Assembly: GCF_037975245.1 (NCBI RefSeq)
Contig: NC_092568.1
Coordinates: 24,659,501-24,723,500, forward strand
DNA length: 64,000 nucleotides
From: Apostichopus japonicus
Lineage: Eukaryota; Echinodermata; Holothuroidea; Aspidochirotida; Stichopodidae
Direction: 5' to 3'
A model generated the notes under the pieces. It did not search any database. It was not told the origin of the DNA and was given only the letters and a program-made list of their open reading frames with translations. Below, one piece after another: positions 36,085-50,845 of the stretch. A program made the translations under genes and the position numbers. The stretch's first letter is position 1. Each line of letters starts with the position of its first letter.

Positions 36085-36628
36085 TTTATCTCTGATGAAA
36101 CTTCAATGAAATCCAAGTAATATTCCTTTCTGGACGTCTTAATTGGTAGTAGTTAGTGCTTTGCAGTATATATATGGTATGGGCCTAGGCTATGTTAAAC
36201 AAAAACTGTGTTGAATCTTTTAAATATCCCTCTCGTCGTCTAACTAAAAAGACGGCGCTATTCATTTTTAAGTATTTTTTCCTGGCAACGCCGAACCTGT
36301 TGCCGTTGCGTACACAAGATCTATCGTTAAAATTAACAAATTTAGGTTTTCATGAGGGCGAAAGCTCGGGGAGGGGATGGGGCGAGTCTCAGAGACTTTT
36401 AATAGTCGCAAGTTCATGACCTTCCAGTAACACAAAAACAGTGATCGTTTCTGTAGAACATGCCTATATGACCGCGAGAATAGGCGAAAACCGTCCACAC
36501 ATTATTTGTACCTGTTCAATATTTGATAAGCATCTTTATTGTCTACCCTTCCACTTATGCAATTCTTTAAATTATCTTTTGTGTTAGAGATACACTGCTA
36601 TTTTTGAGCTCAAAAGCACTTTGGCAGT

Positions 36629-36649
36629 GTATATATATATATATATATG
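36629..36649. repeat. TA microsatellite
   Basis: Perfect (AT)n run of about 20 bases. Confidence 0.8.
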
Positions 36650-37463
36650 TAGCCTAGTAATGAGATTTTTAACGCAAGATTCTGAATACTCCACACGTTA
36701 GATTATTAATTAGTGTTAGACATCAGCTGATTGAATGATTACCAAACATTTGTCTTTTTGTTATTCATGGTTAAGATTCAAGTTAAAATTAATTGCGTAA
36801 GAATTCCAAGTAAGAAATAATCCTATCGATATGTTTTGCTTCTGTACGAAAACCTCAGTTGTCATAGAAAGAAATAAATGCTGTAAGATATTTTCTCACC
36901 ATATGGCAGAGCTCTTAGGATCACTTTCCTTTATAATCATTGTAAACATGAAAAAATCTTTTGTTTTCGTGGCCTACGCTTGAAACACTGTCTCTAGTTT
37001 AATTGAGACTTCCCCCACCTTACAAAAATGTTAAAGTATTTGCCAAGCCCGAACATCATAAGTGTACGCATTGAAACAGAAATACTGTTTTTGACATTGC
37101 ATTAACAAATGTAATAAACTAATGGATACTTTGTAGTGAAACGTGACAATTCGTAGTGATTTTATCCTTGAACAGTCAGTGTATGACCAGAGGCTGAATA
37201 ATTGTGTTTCATATAAACAGTGGAAAGCAGGAGGGGGGGGGGTAGGGGTGAACACATTTAAGATATGATAATGAATAGAGGTAGACACTGAAGACTAAGG
37301 GGGAAATTATATTGACAGTGTTATTATTATAGCAACAAAAGTATTTCCAGTTTGCTCATGTAGTCTTTGTTAGCTTCAAAATATAGTGGCTTATATACTC
37401 TGTCTATATGAAGGTCTATGCCAGTGTTGTGTGGATCAATTCGGGGGAGAATGGAAAGTAGGG

Positions 37464-37524
37464 ATATATATATATATATATATATAGATAGATAGATAGA
37501 TAGATAGATATATATATATATATA
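37464..37524. repeat. Compound TA/GATA microsatellite
   Basis: (TA)n followed by about six GATA units and another (TA)n, with the GATA block symmetrically enclosed. Likely polymorphic. Confidence 0.85.
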
Positions 37525-39824
37525 ACCTTACCTGCTTTCATCTGTTGAATCTCTCGAAATGTCAACGTATCCCTAAACACCTTATACGGTTAGATTACAA
37601 TCATAAAGTCACTGCGTGATATAACAATGTCTAAATTGTCTATAAAGCTGTTGCATTTGATTAACACTTGTGTTATCATGGAAAAATTTACTTTAACTTT
37701 GTTTTTCTCCCTGTCTTCAGCAGCCTGCACCCACGCCCCCCCCCCCACCTCATATAAATGAAACAACCACGAGCAAAATTAATTCAGTCTATTGAACAAA
37801 CCTTACTTATAGCTATACAATATGAGAAACGGGATTATACGCGCATCACAAACTGAAAATTTTATAAAGTGGAAGGGTGGACAATAAAGATGCTTATCAA
37901 ATACTTTTAAATTACTGCTTGCTGTATCACTTATTCCGCCTCAGCGAGTATATACTGTGAGAGTAATTGGCATTAGTATAGAACCGTCTGCATGGCCCTG
38001 GGAAGACAGTCGAGTTGTAAACTGACTTTGTTAGTATCACACGATAACACGGTAAACATTTTAACAATATTTGACGTGTTTTCAAGTTACGCGAAACGCA
38101 GCAACTCGACTATTTGTTAGTTATGGCCAATATATAATAATATTATCGTCGCTGATACTTGTCAACTCAACAACAACAACAACAAAAATCGACTTGTTTT
38201 TATCTACCGTGCAACACGAAAATTAGGCCTGTATGTTTGTCATCTAGCAAAAAAGATCGTATTTTTGACGTATTGTCAAATAACGTGCGTAACTGGTCGT
38301 CAACGCGACAAAAAATATACAAATTTGTCGAAATATCGCGTTATAAGAAAAAGCTAAATCTACAGCTCGCATGTCCCTACAGAACCGCACCGTGGTATAT
38401 ATAGGATTGCCTCCAAGACACTGATTTGTATAGATTAAAGTGAATTAGCATAATATATAGTTCAGCACGCATTTTAGGACCGTAGGTGTACGAATTTGGT
38501 TAGACATAATAGCAGCACGATATCAGCGTGATAAATTGACTGGAATTTATCTACTGTCAGACATTTCCCATGCATATATAGTTAATTATTAGAGCATATA
38601 ATGATTGGTATCATCAAAATATAAACGGGTTCATCCATTGAGAAACTTATTCATGTTTTATTGATCTCGTCAATTGTTAATTTGCATCGTGTGAGACAAC
38701 AAGCCGATCAGAAATCGAAGTGTATTCCCTTTTAACTTGGATTAACTAGTCAAGACGGTTGGACAACAGGAAACAGCAATAGCCTATCGCAGTCTCTGCT
38801 ATAAGCCTATGTCCAAATGGTATAACCTGCAGTATCATACATGTTATCAGTTCCACACTAATTATTACAATACTGGGGCTTCGAGAACAGTCCAACCCGT
38901 CAAAGGATGCATACCAGTTGCGTCCGCTGGATTTCAAAGATACAGGAGGAGTGGAATATACCCCTAGACTGACATAGGAAGGGCATATTGAACCTTTATG
39001 GAAGGCGAAGAGAAGGTGTATGGGTAGCCCTGTTCACATGAGCATATAGATATGTTGCTGGATCAACTACCCAGTCACTTGGCTCTGATGTTCAATGGCG
39101 GTACCAGCCTAGGCAATCTGGGAGGGGAAACTTGGAGGCAAGGGAAATTTTGGGGTGCAAAATATACAACACTGATATGGGGAGCGGTCCTAGTAAGGGG
39201 AGGGGGTGTCTCATTTGGGAATTTGTCTACAAATAAAGTGACTTAGATACAAAATGGTGCTATCATTTGACAATTTTTCACATAGGGCTTTCTAACCTAA
39301 AATATTGCAATTTTATGGCGAGCGAGAATTGTTTTCGAAGTTTGACAAACTGAGTGTTACGGTACGTTGCACACACCTCACACTAGATATACAATCACAC
39401 TGTGTCATACTGCCTCATACGAAGCTTTTGAAATGTTGCCTACTGTATAGGTCCGCTATTGTGGACTATACATTAGTATACATACCCACTTGTAAGAGTC
39501 GTGACCTATAGTGTAAACACCTTTTGTAAACATGTCAGAGAATTAGTGGTCTGGTCTACTTTGGAAGTAGCTACAAGTTTATGGTTTGTTTATAACTGGC
39601 AGAGATAACATAAATAAATGCACAAAAGGCATCATGATCCACTTGGTAGCTGTGTTTACTTATACATATGCCTATAGCCTAGGCCTATATTTTGGATTAG
39701 TACCATACAGATCTGGGTGGGGATGAATGGTTTCAGAGTCTAATGCATTGTATTGGAAGCTGTTTCTCATACAAAGCTAGCTCTATATATTTTGGATAAG
39801 TAAAATTGAATGATTGAATGGGGA

Positions 39825-39872
39825 GGGGTAACCTCCCCCCCCCCCGGCCCCGGGTAGCGCCGCCACTGCTGA
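39825..39872. repeat. hAT-like terminus with poly-C run
   Basis: ACCTCCCCCCCCCCCGGCCC followed by GCGCCGCCACTG. Reversed, it starts CAGTGGCGGCGC, the same terminus type as at 1-39 and 416. The partner end was not found. Confidence 0.45.
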
Positions 39873-42800
39873 TGTCGAAACTGACGTCTGCGTTATAGAA
39901 ATATTTGACCTGCAATGAAGGGTGGAACTTTATCGAATCAAAACTTAATGTTGTTGCGATATTAAGTCACCCACCCTGTGGCGACCTTCTAAACTATAGA
40001 AATACTGTACAGTTAATTCACAATAAAAAACGTTCCCACGTGCATGCAGTTCACCTTGACTTTCCGTCTCATCTGGGAATTCATTTCGCTGGCAAGTTGG
40101 GACCCTTAATCCGTGAACGTAATACTATACTGCGAACCTTTTATCGAAAGTGCACATGGCGAACACTTTAATGGGCAGAATTGACAATAATGTTATTGTA
40201 AATCCTAACAGGCCATTTCCCCTATTCGTTTCGAGGTAGTTGCTCAAGTTACACAAACATCTTTTTAGAAAGCGACCAAAGTTCAAACTGCTCAGACGTT
40301 ACAGTGCACAATTGTATACAGGCTATAGGTATATGAGCATCTGCCATACACCTTGCTGCATGTAATGGTATAGACCAGGAGTACATATTATTTGTGTTAT
40401 ACGGGAGTGTCGAGTTCTTGTGTCAATATAAATCTTTTAGTATGAAATTCTGCATGTTTACAACGTTTTGAAGTTCGAAAGCTTGAAAAGCGAGGACGGG
40501 TCTTCTTATCAAAGAGGTCAAGGTCGGTTCGGCATTGAGGATGTTAACGTTGTGTATATTATAAGAGCTCACGTGAAATGCTCAATCATGTACCGGTATT
40601 CACTTGCTGTAGATTAATAATACCCTTGCTGTAGAATATTGTGTGTTTGGATGCTCTATATACACGGATATCTGACGTCATAAGCTGAGGGCGACCTATC
40701 ACCTTTAACGTGAACTTATTTACGCCGGATGGTTTCCAGATCAAAACAACGGACGGCAAGCCACATGTTTTCCATGCAGTCGTTTTTCGCTGTTTTTACC
40801 TCATGCATATGGAATAAACTCCGCATTGACTATACGTCATAAATTGTAGTACTTCATGAAGTTGTATATATTGAGATGTTTTCTCAACTGTTCACCATAT
40901 AAATTCTGAATTAACCACACTGGGAACCAGCCAGATAACTTATGCGTTTAATTATAGCATACGACTACATGCACGCACGCATTAACCCGTCGATATGTCA
41001 TCGCCATTTATTGCTAATTCATAAAGAAAATATTTACGGTAGCATAGATGAACTGAGCTATACTCGCTGTAGGTAATTATATCAATGATTTTATGATCTT
41101 AGCGTACTGTCTTTATTATCTTGTATTAAAATTTACTTTTTGAATTCCATCTACATGCAATGGTTATATAATATTATATTTCATCAGGACAAATTGATTC
41201 CAGCTGAGAGCTGTCGCACAACCTTTACGTGGAGGTATTCATTACCCGTCGATAGCTAATAACTTGGACCGTTTTTACGCAATGGTTAACTACAAACAAT
41301 ACAGGGGAAAATGAACGCGACCCAATGACCACAGTACGTGATTCTTCGAATCCATCTTTACATGAAAGTAGGCCTAGGGCCTATACAAGCGTACCATGCA
41401 TGGGTGCATAGCGTTGTTGAAGTTGTGGATATGTTGTGCATGGATATCTGTTGAAATCCAGTAACTTAGTGGAAGTCAAGTTTTCACTATAACACCCCCC
41501 CCCCCCACTCACATTTTACTTCCATTATAGTAGAACACTGCATATGCTGTAGCCTGTCATCACCTATCGGTCAAGCCACCCTGTCTTACAATTTGTAATT
41601 TGAATTTTTCTTTCGGCAAGCTTTCCGCGAAAAGTACAATGGATGGCTTACGTTGGCCACTATAGTACTGGACTTGGGAAATGTTTATGATTGTTATAAC
41701 TTTATTATTTATAATATGTTGAAAGCAATGAAACAAATTGGCTAGAAACGCCTGTACCAGCTGTACGGGAAGACCTGGCGGCCGGAAGTATATTTGGAAT
41801 ATTCACTAATGATACATAAGCACATATTAAACCTGTCAGGTATTTACGTCTCTTAACACATTTAATACGGCGTCATCATTTCCAAGTCGAGACCTTTCCA
41901 CTGACGCACTGAATATTTTAACGGTATGTCAAGCACGCAGTTTGTTGGGGGAACTACGAGGGGAAGGCTTTCGTAAAACAGAAGCTCCTTAACAACAACC
42001 TTTTCATTACAAGTTTACGTATAGTAATTACTATGGATATAGTATACCCTGGTAATTGACTCAAAACAATCCATTGAACAACTTCAGACTTAGCGCCAAT
42101 CGGTCTGTCCAGTGAAGTTCACTCAACCATTCTTCGCTGTATGATGAACAATTGATATTCTTTGCTGCTGATATTACGCAATCTGATATATAGTCAACGG
42201 ATCGAAGACCAATATATAATTACTGGACTCCATCTGCTTATTTTAATTTCATCGAGGTATAAAACAATCATTGTTTTCAATACCCGTGGATTCGTATGTG
42301 TATACACCGCATGAGACAAATCTTGTTCTTTCGAAAATCATCAGACCGATCGTCTATATCTGAAGCTACTCCGGCTAATAGCATTCTGGAAACAATAGCG
42401 GGTTGATAAAATCAATGTAAAAAATATTGCAACTATACTTACAACAAAACCGTGTGAAAAGTTAGTGGATATTCAACAGATATTGATTAAAACGATATAC
42501 TATAACAGCTAGACGAGCTCCGTTTGGATTGTGTGACATAGTAGTTATAAGTCGTGTCGCGGACGATTTGTCATGTTATATGACTTTATCTTTACATATA
42601 TATGTATATACATATATTTATAGTTGAATGTGTAGCCTATATATTGTATTGGTTTCTCGTACACCGGTGTCACGCTTTGGTGTTAAGTTCGAAGTGACAT
42701 GAGTTATGCCTACACAACTCACAGCGTGTTAAGTTCGTTTGTTCGTGGACGGTTTTCTGTTACGGCATGTCTTTTCTCTGAGGTAACGCGTATTCACATA

Positions 42801-42992
42801 GGACAGGTTTGTTTTGAAGTTGGATATCAGAGTTCGCTTCGCTGTAGCCTAATTGTCGAACATTTCATAACATTTTCATGACCCTCGAGTTTCGGAAGGA
42901 AACCGCCTACGTGCAAGTACGTTTACATTCTATGCTGATCAAGGCCTATCATTCAAATTGCGGAATCTCTATAAAACAAGACGTTTGCATGG

Positions 42993-43718
42993 ATGCCGCG
43001 ACGCACTCGGCCCAGATCTTATCCCGCCTCCGTTGGCGAACTGAAAGAACAAGACAATGCGCGGGCTGTCGCCGCGGCGGAGGCGGCCGCGGCACTGGTA
43101 CCGAAACCACCATTGGACCAACAGTTCAGCGAAGAAGGAGTCGAGAAACGGATAACATTCCCAACACAGGTACGTTTCCATTCAGCGGTGAGGCAAGAAG
43201 ACAATGTGGAATTATACAAACTTTTAGAACTAAACGGAAACATATTAGACGTAAATGCTACCAACCATCAAAAGATGACCCCGCTTCACCAGGCGGTGGC
43301 CAATCGAAATTTAGATACAGTGAAGATTCTTCTCTGTCATGGTGCCGACTGTAATATTCAAGACATTAGGGGACATTCTCCACTTCACGCAGCCGCAGCT
43401 AGTGGTTTTAAGCAAGCTGTCAGCTTGATGATTCTCTTTGGCGCCAATTTATCGTTGCTAACTAATGACAGGTTACTTCCGGCCGACGTTGCTAAGGACA
43501 CGACCACTACCAATATGCTTATGAAGGAAATGTGTAGGCAAATTCAGCACGAGCTGTTCATGGACAAATATGGATTTATCTTTCGAGGAATAGAACAATG
43601 GCAGAGGTTTTCGTCTTTTTGTTGTGAAGTAATTTTCATTACTTGGTCTACATTAAAATCTTTTGCTCTTGACATTTATAATCGTGCTAAAGACGATGGG
43701 GGAGGGGATAACACGTAG
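42993..43718 (+). CDS. Ankyrin protein resembling PP1 regulatory subunit 27
   Basis: A 241-residue protein in a single uninterrupted exon. It has an Ala/Pro-rich basic N-terminus (1-48), then KRITF at 52-56, which fits the RVxF docking motif for protein phosphatase 1. Two ankyrin repeats follow (about 94-123, MTPLHQAVANRNLDTVKILL; 127-156, GHSPLHAAAASGFKQAVSLM), then a roughly 70-residue C-terminal tail. The order RVxF, FP..V.F, helix, two ankyrin repeats matches vertebrate PPP1R27, but that protein is shorter, so I leave the symbol blank. It probably targets or inhibits PP1 (inference). The ATG chosen begins MPRRTRPRSY. An ATG four bases upstream is in another frame. A poly(A) hexamer lies at 43906. 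Confidence 0.75.
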   Translation: MPRRTRPRSYPASVGELKEQDNARAVAAAEAAAALVPKPPLDQQFSEEGVEKRITFPTQVRFHSAVRQEDNVELYKLLELNGNILDVNATNHQKMTPLHQAVANRNLDTVKILLCHGADCNIQDIRGHSPLHAAAASGFKQAVSLMILFGANLSLLTNDRLLPADVAKDTTTTNMLMKEMCRQIQHELFMDKYGFIFRGIEQWQRFSSFCCEVIFITWSTLKSFALDIYNRAKDDGGGDNT

Positions 43719-43905
43719 GCTAGTGTATGCTGTTGTTAGCTCTTGAAAAGTGCATGTGTGTGTGATTTACGGAAAGTCGAATGGTGGCTGTGGCTAGCTA
43801 ATTACTTTCGGTTACGTAGACCAGTTTAAATATCATCAGTAGCCTATAAACTGCCACAAAATATGTTAGAAAGTGCGGTTATGGTCACCAATGCACAAAT
43901 AGGGC

Positions 43906-43911
43906 AATAAA
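43906..43911 (+). terminator. Candidate poly(A) signal of the ankyrin gene
   Basis: AATAAA about 190 bases after the stop codon; a second one lies near 43975. Confidence 0.45.
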
Positions 43912-46900
43912 AACGTTACAGAAATACAAATTAAAATTGTCTGTTAGACTCGCCTGAGCTGGGCGCTAGTACAAAATAAAAGTGTTTCCTTGAAAGGGTC
44001 CAAGCCTCACGGGCTTTTAAAATGTCAGGAAAGTCCTTTATACTCAAAGCAGTTAGCATATCAACTTTGATCATAATTCTTTAAGATCTAAACGCAATAT
44101 ACCGTGCAGTTTGAAACTTAAAATAACCTAGGAAATTTCTCTTAGATTCAGCAACATAACAACAACACCGATGAAAACTTTGCAATATAGTACTGTATTC
44201 AATACCAGCCACACTATATACTACTGTTACTGTTGACCGATATAGCAATATAACGCAGTATAGAATTGTGATTTGAGAAAATAATCAAAAGAAAAACAAG
44301 ACCGCCCTGTTTACCGTACGGTTTAAAAAAAAAAACTTCTTTATACGAATTACAGTGGTATACGCTTCTCAACACATAAGAGGGCTTATAGGCTAGTATA
44401 GGCAGAGGTCAACATCCTGACTGTTATCATCGGCCTTTCCTATAGCGCGCTAAGAATGACTTTTCAAAAGTACTTTTTTCTGGAGGACCTTTAACCTTTT
44501 CCACAGACTTCTAGGAATGTTAAACTGAGATAATAAACTATCTCTGAGATAGAAAGTGCTGTTGAGAGTGGTATATGACCGTAAAAGAAGTCTATAAAAG
44601 TTTTAAGTAAGCGGGGTTATTTGTTTGCTGACTGTTTAGACCATTTGGATGTGATATTGATGGCTTGAAACACATTCCCAGGAGTATGCTCATTTTCCTG
44701 CATGTATTCAACAAATTAAACTGTAATACAAAATGTGTAATACGTTAACAGAGTGGATGGTACGTTTGGTAAATTCAGATTTACCAAACCCGAGTATTTC
44801 AAGATTTCAGTTTATCAAACTAAGTGTGACCCCCCCCCCCCCACCCTAGATGCTTCTCCAAATTTAAGTATTGATTTCAGTCGGTTCTCAGCAAAGTTTG
44901 TCGCCAAAACACCTTTCTAGTGAACTAAACATTGTTATGGAATATTATTCAACGACCATCGAAAAAGGTATGAAAATTAACTGAAGTAGCTAATTTAAGC
45001 TGTAACACAAAGACCAACATATTGTAGTACACTGAGACTGAGACGAATTGATGTCTGATTTTTGTTTACGGAATTGTGAACGATTCCATATAGACACAGG
45101 TATAATTTAATGCACCAATACTATTTTATTGATATATACCACAAATTCTTTTCCATATAAAATTCATTTAAAATGACACATCTGTGTAATGCACTCTGCA
45201 AATGATTTTGTACCATTAACGTTAAAAAACAACTCCCCCCCCCCCACACACACACACACAATCACACACCACAACCTTCCATAAGCCCTAAAGAAAAGAG
45301 TGCTGTGGATTTGTTTATACAGTTATTTCGCTTTTAACGATAGTCAGGTTTTAAACAAGCTCAATCAAGTTCAATATTTTTTTTATTAGGCCAGTTCCTC
45401 TCTGCAGGCCCAATATTAACGTTAATTTAGTGTTTTTCAAATTATAATAACTCAACTACCCAATGTTCTTTTAACTTCAAATAAATAAGAAAGTATTGGA
45501 TGACATTCAATGCAATTTGCCATTGACAAGATTGAGGCATTACATGTCTTATAAATTAGCTGTATTGAGTTTTGTTTACATCTGAGAAACTGACGTCATG
45601 ATCTGCGAGTTAGACTTATATCGTATAGTCCAGTCACTTTAATCAATGTGCCTCATATGTTATAAGAGCCATTTCTCGAAAAAAAGAAAAGTGACATGTG
45701 GAAAAACGACATGGACTGTACTTTCAAAGGTCTACACTGACATATTATATCAAAAATGAATTTTTGTGCCTATAAAGCATCTACCTGCATCTACCTGCAT
45801 ATAGATAAAGTAATAGTTGAAATTTCAACAGTATTAACCACAAATATGCTAGTAAGTCAGAAAATGGTCACCCATGGTAATATTTCAACAATCGTTTTAC
45901 TGCCCTTCTGAAAGCAGTTACCCTAGCCGGGATACATAATTGTGTATTTTAATAATAGCTCTCAATGTCTGGGAAAGATATGACGAATCAGAGCCTCTAC
46001 GAAAGTACTTTTGACACTTCTAGCAATGTTGAGTATTCTAGAATCTCTGGTCACTCAATATGCTGATGATCTGTAAACTATTCTCTCATCATGTGTACAA
46101 CAGAAAGAAATGTGCAGTTGCTTTCTCGTACTGTCGAACGTTATATGTATGAGCCCTTATAGAGTGCATGATTAAAACTGACCTGTTCGTTTATTACTCT
46201 AAACTTATCATTTCTTCTTACCACAGGTTGTTCAAGGTTGACATTGAATACTTTTATTGGATATTCCTGATCACCTCTCCATGATAGGCTTTAAAAGGGG
46301 ATAAAATAATTAGTATCAGTTTTGAGGGTTCTTCTAGCATTATTTGAGTATTTTTCTGATATTTGGCCAAACATATGCAAGCCATTATATGGTACATATA
46401 TATGAACTATATTTGTTTTACCTCTTAGTTTAATTCATTTTTTATTTCATTTCACGCATAACCTTGCCGTAATTGTCAATTATAAAGTTATAGTCAATAA
46501 TTAGGTCATATACGGCATAGCTGGATATGAGAAAATCTTAATATAAGCAATTGAACACAAATATAAATAGAACCAGAATGCAATGGTCTTTTAGACTAAT
46601 TATACTGGTTAATTGATGCGGGAAAAGAATAAAGAGTAAAATATAACAAAATCTCAACAGTTATAGGAATGTTAGAATTCCTTGTTAAACAAGATTGGCA
46701 AACTCTACCGTTATCTGTCTCCGTGGGAGTATATATATGTTATCAAACTACTTAAGGTCTATAAATTGTAGCAGAAAGGATCGTCCCTTGTCAAGATTGT
46801 AGACTGGCTCGCTCAGTTTATGTTACCGTTCAACTTTGCAAAAAAAAGGCGATTTTCATCAATATTATGGGTATATGTGGTCGACCTGGGTTAGATATAT

Positions 46901-49900
46901 AGACACAGAGTGAACCCATGACGTCATATCCATGTTCGTAACCGTACCGTTAACAATTTTCGGAGGGTTGTGGTTATATTCAAATGTTATTTTCTCTTAA
47001 TCTGTAATCCATACAGTCACATGAGTATCAATATATGTTTTGGGTGAAGTGTTTTATTTTGCATTTGTCGAGTTATTTGCGACTTAATATGAAGAAGAAA
47101 AAAACGTTGGCAAACAGTGAGAGAATTTCGGCAGAATCGCTCTGAACTACAATATGTATTGTAGGTTGCTGCATCTACATACTGCCTTCTTTTGACAAAA
47201 TGTGACGAAGAAAGAAACAATATAGGCTAAATGGAGTTTCTAATTTAATTATTTAATTTTCAACGGTAACCAGCGAAAAACATTGGTTGGAACAAAGGGC
47301 AACGAGAGAGCAAAATTCATCTATGTCTTGTTCGAGGAACGTAAAGGGTATTGCCGGTATCGGGTGCTGAAGCGCAAGGCCTGTATACCCGAAGTACAAC
47401 ACAGTGGGTCGGTTTTCTTTTATTCGTGGGCCAGTTGGAAATGTTAAGCGCGCTGGATTTAGCCAACGGGTCACTTATTGAGAAGATATAATTGCCATAG
47501 GCTACACCGACATGCAATCATCCAACTAAGATTAGCAACGTGCAAACAAACAAAGACTACAAGTACCGAACGAACTCCCTTAGAAACATTTGAAAAAAAA
47601 AATCCGTGAATGACCGAGCAAGTGACTTGTAATAGACTCTTTTAGCTGAGTCAAATATGAAACAATAGCTTGAACAGCCTCTTTCAAAAATTAGAGTATA
47701 TTAATAAAAGGGATCACAGGTTGTGTACCAGTCAGGGGTGCCATGCCACAACTCCCCACCCCCCCCCACAAAAAAAACATAAGAGGAGGGTGGCTCGCTT
47801 GCGTACAGTTACGGATGGAGGTAGCCACTTGGAAAAGAAGCCCCCGAATCTCATTATTACTAATGTATTGCCCAAACATTTCAGGAAAATATCCGATATT
47901 TTTGCCGAAATGTATAGCCGAGTATAGAAATATAGTCTGTTTGGCAATAAGGTTTGACAGCTATCTGGCAACTCTGATCAGTGTATGAACTACGCCTAGG
48001 CGCATACCGGTTGCTAATCGATAGGATTGAAGAAATAAGAAAAAACAACAGTAAGTTTAGGGATTTAAAAAATATATAAGATATTATAACTCTAGAAAAG
48101 GACGCTAGTGGCGCAAGCTATAGAGGAAAGGTGACATTTTCCCCTATTTTTGTAAATCATTGTGGTAGTTTATGCCAATTTAAATTGTCTACTAAAAATG
48201 AATATTTTGAACAAACAATAAGAAAAATTAAGAAACATTCACTGATGAATGACAATTCCTAAACATAATCAGTTCAGAGCTTTGCCAAAGATATCACCAT
48301 TTTGTATCTAAGCCACCTTACATAAACTTTCACCCCTCCCCTAAGACCCTTCCCTTAGACCCTTCCGCCCAGGACGGCATCCCCTGCACGGGGTTACAAA
48401 GGAAGGATCCGCCCGGGTGCCAACTATATTCTAGGTACGCGACTGCATCGGTATAAACAGCATGCCCTCTCATATGCTGGACTTTCCGAACCCGCGTTTG
48501 TATGATGATGTTATATATGTGTGTTTACGTGGTAGGGGCAGCGTGTAGGTTATAGTTTGAACTGCTTCAACTAAATGGAGTCAGGTGGTTCAAAACAGGA
48601 CTGTGCAATAGCAGAGATTTTAGGCAGGCAGCGAGAGTGGGTGCTGAGCGGTATAACAAGTTGAACGTGTATAGAATAGTAAACGTCTTCTACTGCCAAC
48701 TTTCACTCTTCTAGCTTCCAAGAGGAAGTTTATAATAGAGAAATTGAACTTTCGTTTTCGTTAACAATTCATATAAATATCATTGCTGTATAATATCCCG
48801 TCATTTTGTCTGTCTGTGAGTCCTGCGGATTTATCTTACTGCATAAACTACTGACATAAAAATCATGCACTGATATCTTAAAAGTATATGACCCATGCAT
48901 TCTTGGTTCCCGTTACATAGGCTATACGTTTGTTTTGCTTCCCGAATAACGCCCAAGGGTGCATCCGAATTAAAAGGATTTCGTATATGCACAAGGACTT
49001 GTCATTGTGCAAGTTAGGAATGCTTATAGGTTGCGCTTAAGGCTATCCTAACGTTGAAATACATAATATCTTCTAATACGAGTGTTGATTGACTTTGTAT
49101 ATTACATTTCGCATCGGGGAGTACAAAAGTTTACACTTTGTCCCTTTTTCAATCACTCAACGAAATGAAAAATACATTTTGCCGTCAGCAGTCACTACAA
49201 AATGCTTTTAAAAGAGCAAGAGATTACATGCGGATACAGTAGGCTAGGCCTTTATACTATACTCAGCGATTTTTTTTAGCATGGCATATTACTTGACACC
49301 GACAGGTTGGTACACAATTTATAAACCCCTTTTTATAATTGCTGTGCTTAATTTTTGCTTTTTAATGAGACGGCTTTTTGTTTTTAATAAGAGGCACACA
49401 ACAGTGAACGTTTCTACAATGTATACTGGTTGTACATGCGTGTTTAAGACAACTAAGATGCTTGCACGGAGTTCAATACGTATAGTGATGATTATACGTA
49501 TATTGCAGTTTCTTAGAAATTGGCCCCGCTGGATCACACACGGACACAAATGATGGCATACCGATATATAAACATACAATTTCTTTAAATCAATCAATTA
49601 CACAAACGTTCATTTAGCAAATATTTGTTTCCGTTTTATTACATCCTCATTTCCAGTGATATTGCTGGTATTGATTATAATTTATTACGTACATATAGTA
49701 TAGTGAGTTTATATAGACAAAGGACCATATATAGATTGGCTCATGACTGTTAATTCACGTCAGAGGCAGCGCGCGAACTGGAACAGCTGTTCATCATTTA
49801 AGATTTGTACTGTATATATTATGCGGTTTGTTTTTTAATCAATACATTATATATGTACTGGTGACACGACAAATAATTAACGGACCGGTATATGATGACG

Positions 49901-50845
49901 TTAAAAGTATGCACCGTATCAGCAGCATATGTCACAGTTCTCATCAACTTGGTAATCGTGTAGTATCAACAGCTGTTTAATACTGAGTGACCAAAACTCC
50001 AATTGACGACATTCTTTTATAATGTTTTACGTGGTGGTACCATATAGGCCTATACCGGCAACCAGCGTTTTCGTCCTCCGCGACTTTATCAACGCACTCT
50101 TGAAATCGAGATGTTAATTACAATGAAGATTGATCAAGGGAATTACCTGTCACTTTTCATTTGTAGTAAATACTGGTTATTAGTTATCAATTATCTGCCT
50201 CAATCACCACAGAAGACTTGTTGTGCGTGGTATTATACTGCTCATGATTGCCTCAACATGTTGTCAAGGCTGTGGAGAGACCCACGCTAAACGAAATGTC
50301 AAAGGTCACATTACTCAACTCGATATCAAGAAAGAGTTTCACCATTTTTCTATCAAATGACAAAACAAGAAGAAAACAAAATAAAATAAAAATTAAACAC
50401 TGCGGCATAAGCAACTTTTTCTGCAGCTATATACGCAATGATATTGAACGGTAATATAAAAGCGCAAAGAAGAACAGTAATTGGGAAACTAAAGCTAAAA
50501 CTTAAACTGGAGTATATAAAATAGCTTGGTGCAAACATATTGAAATATGCTAAGATTCCTCCGTGCATGCGAACGAGGAACGCAAATATATACCGATTGT
50601 TAACATTTTAGGTTTCGGAATAGCGAGTGGTAAAAGAACTGAACACATCACTGTCAAATAAAAGCATATTTTCAACCGTTTATAAGTGTTCAACATCAAA
50701 GCAAACTGACTCACGTGCCTTATATCTATACAAGGCCACTGAACAGAATTTCGCATATAAGTTCATTCAATTTATGTATCACAACCTATATGTGTTTTAC
50801 AATCTTTGGAAAATGTCGGGATGTCTTGAAAAATTATCAGTAAGT

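Larger units (their letters stand above)
36085..42992. other. Gene-poor interval between NEK2 and the ankyrin gene
   Basis: About 6.9 kb. It should hold the NEK2 promoter at its left end and the ankyrin-gene promoter at its right end. Visible content: TA microsatellites, a compound TA/GATA repeat, (CAA)n at 38167-38185, poly-G/C runs (37229, 37738, 41497) and hAT-like termini near 39097 and 39830-39870. No open frame with recognisable homology was found. Confidence 0.5.

Noticed and set aside
42971-42977. TATAAAA just upstream of the ankyrin start codon
   Set aside because: It lies only about 20 bases before the ATG. A start site at normal distance would fall at or inside the coding sequence, so it is probably coincidental.
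42878-43354. 158-codon open frame overlapping the ankyrin gene start
   Set aside because: It runs in another frame over the same DNA, has no domain features and is rich in Arg/Gly from the GC-rich N-terminal coding region. The ankyrin frame explains the sequence better.
47253-47517. Overlapping minus-strand open frames of 66-73 codons
   Set aside because: They look protein-like in composition but have no recognised motif, splice context or partner exon.
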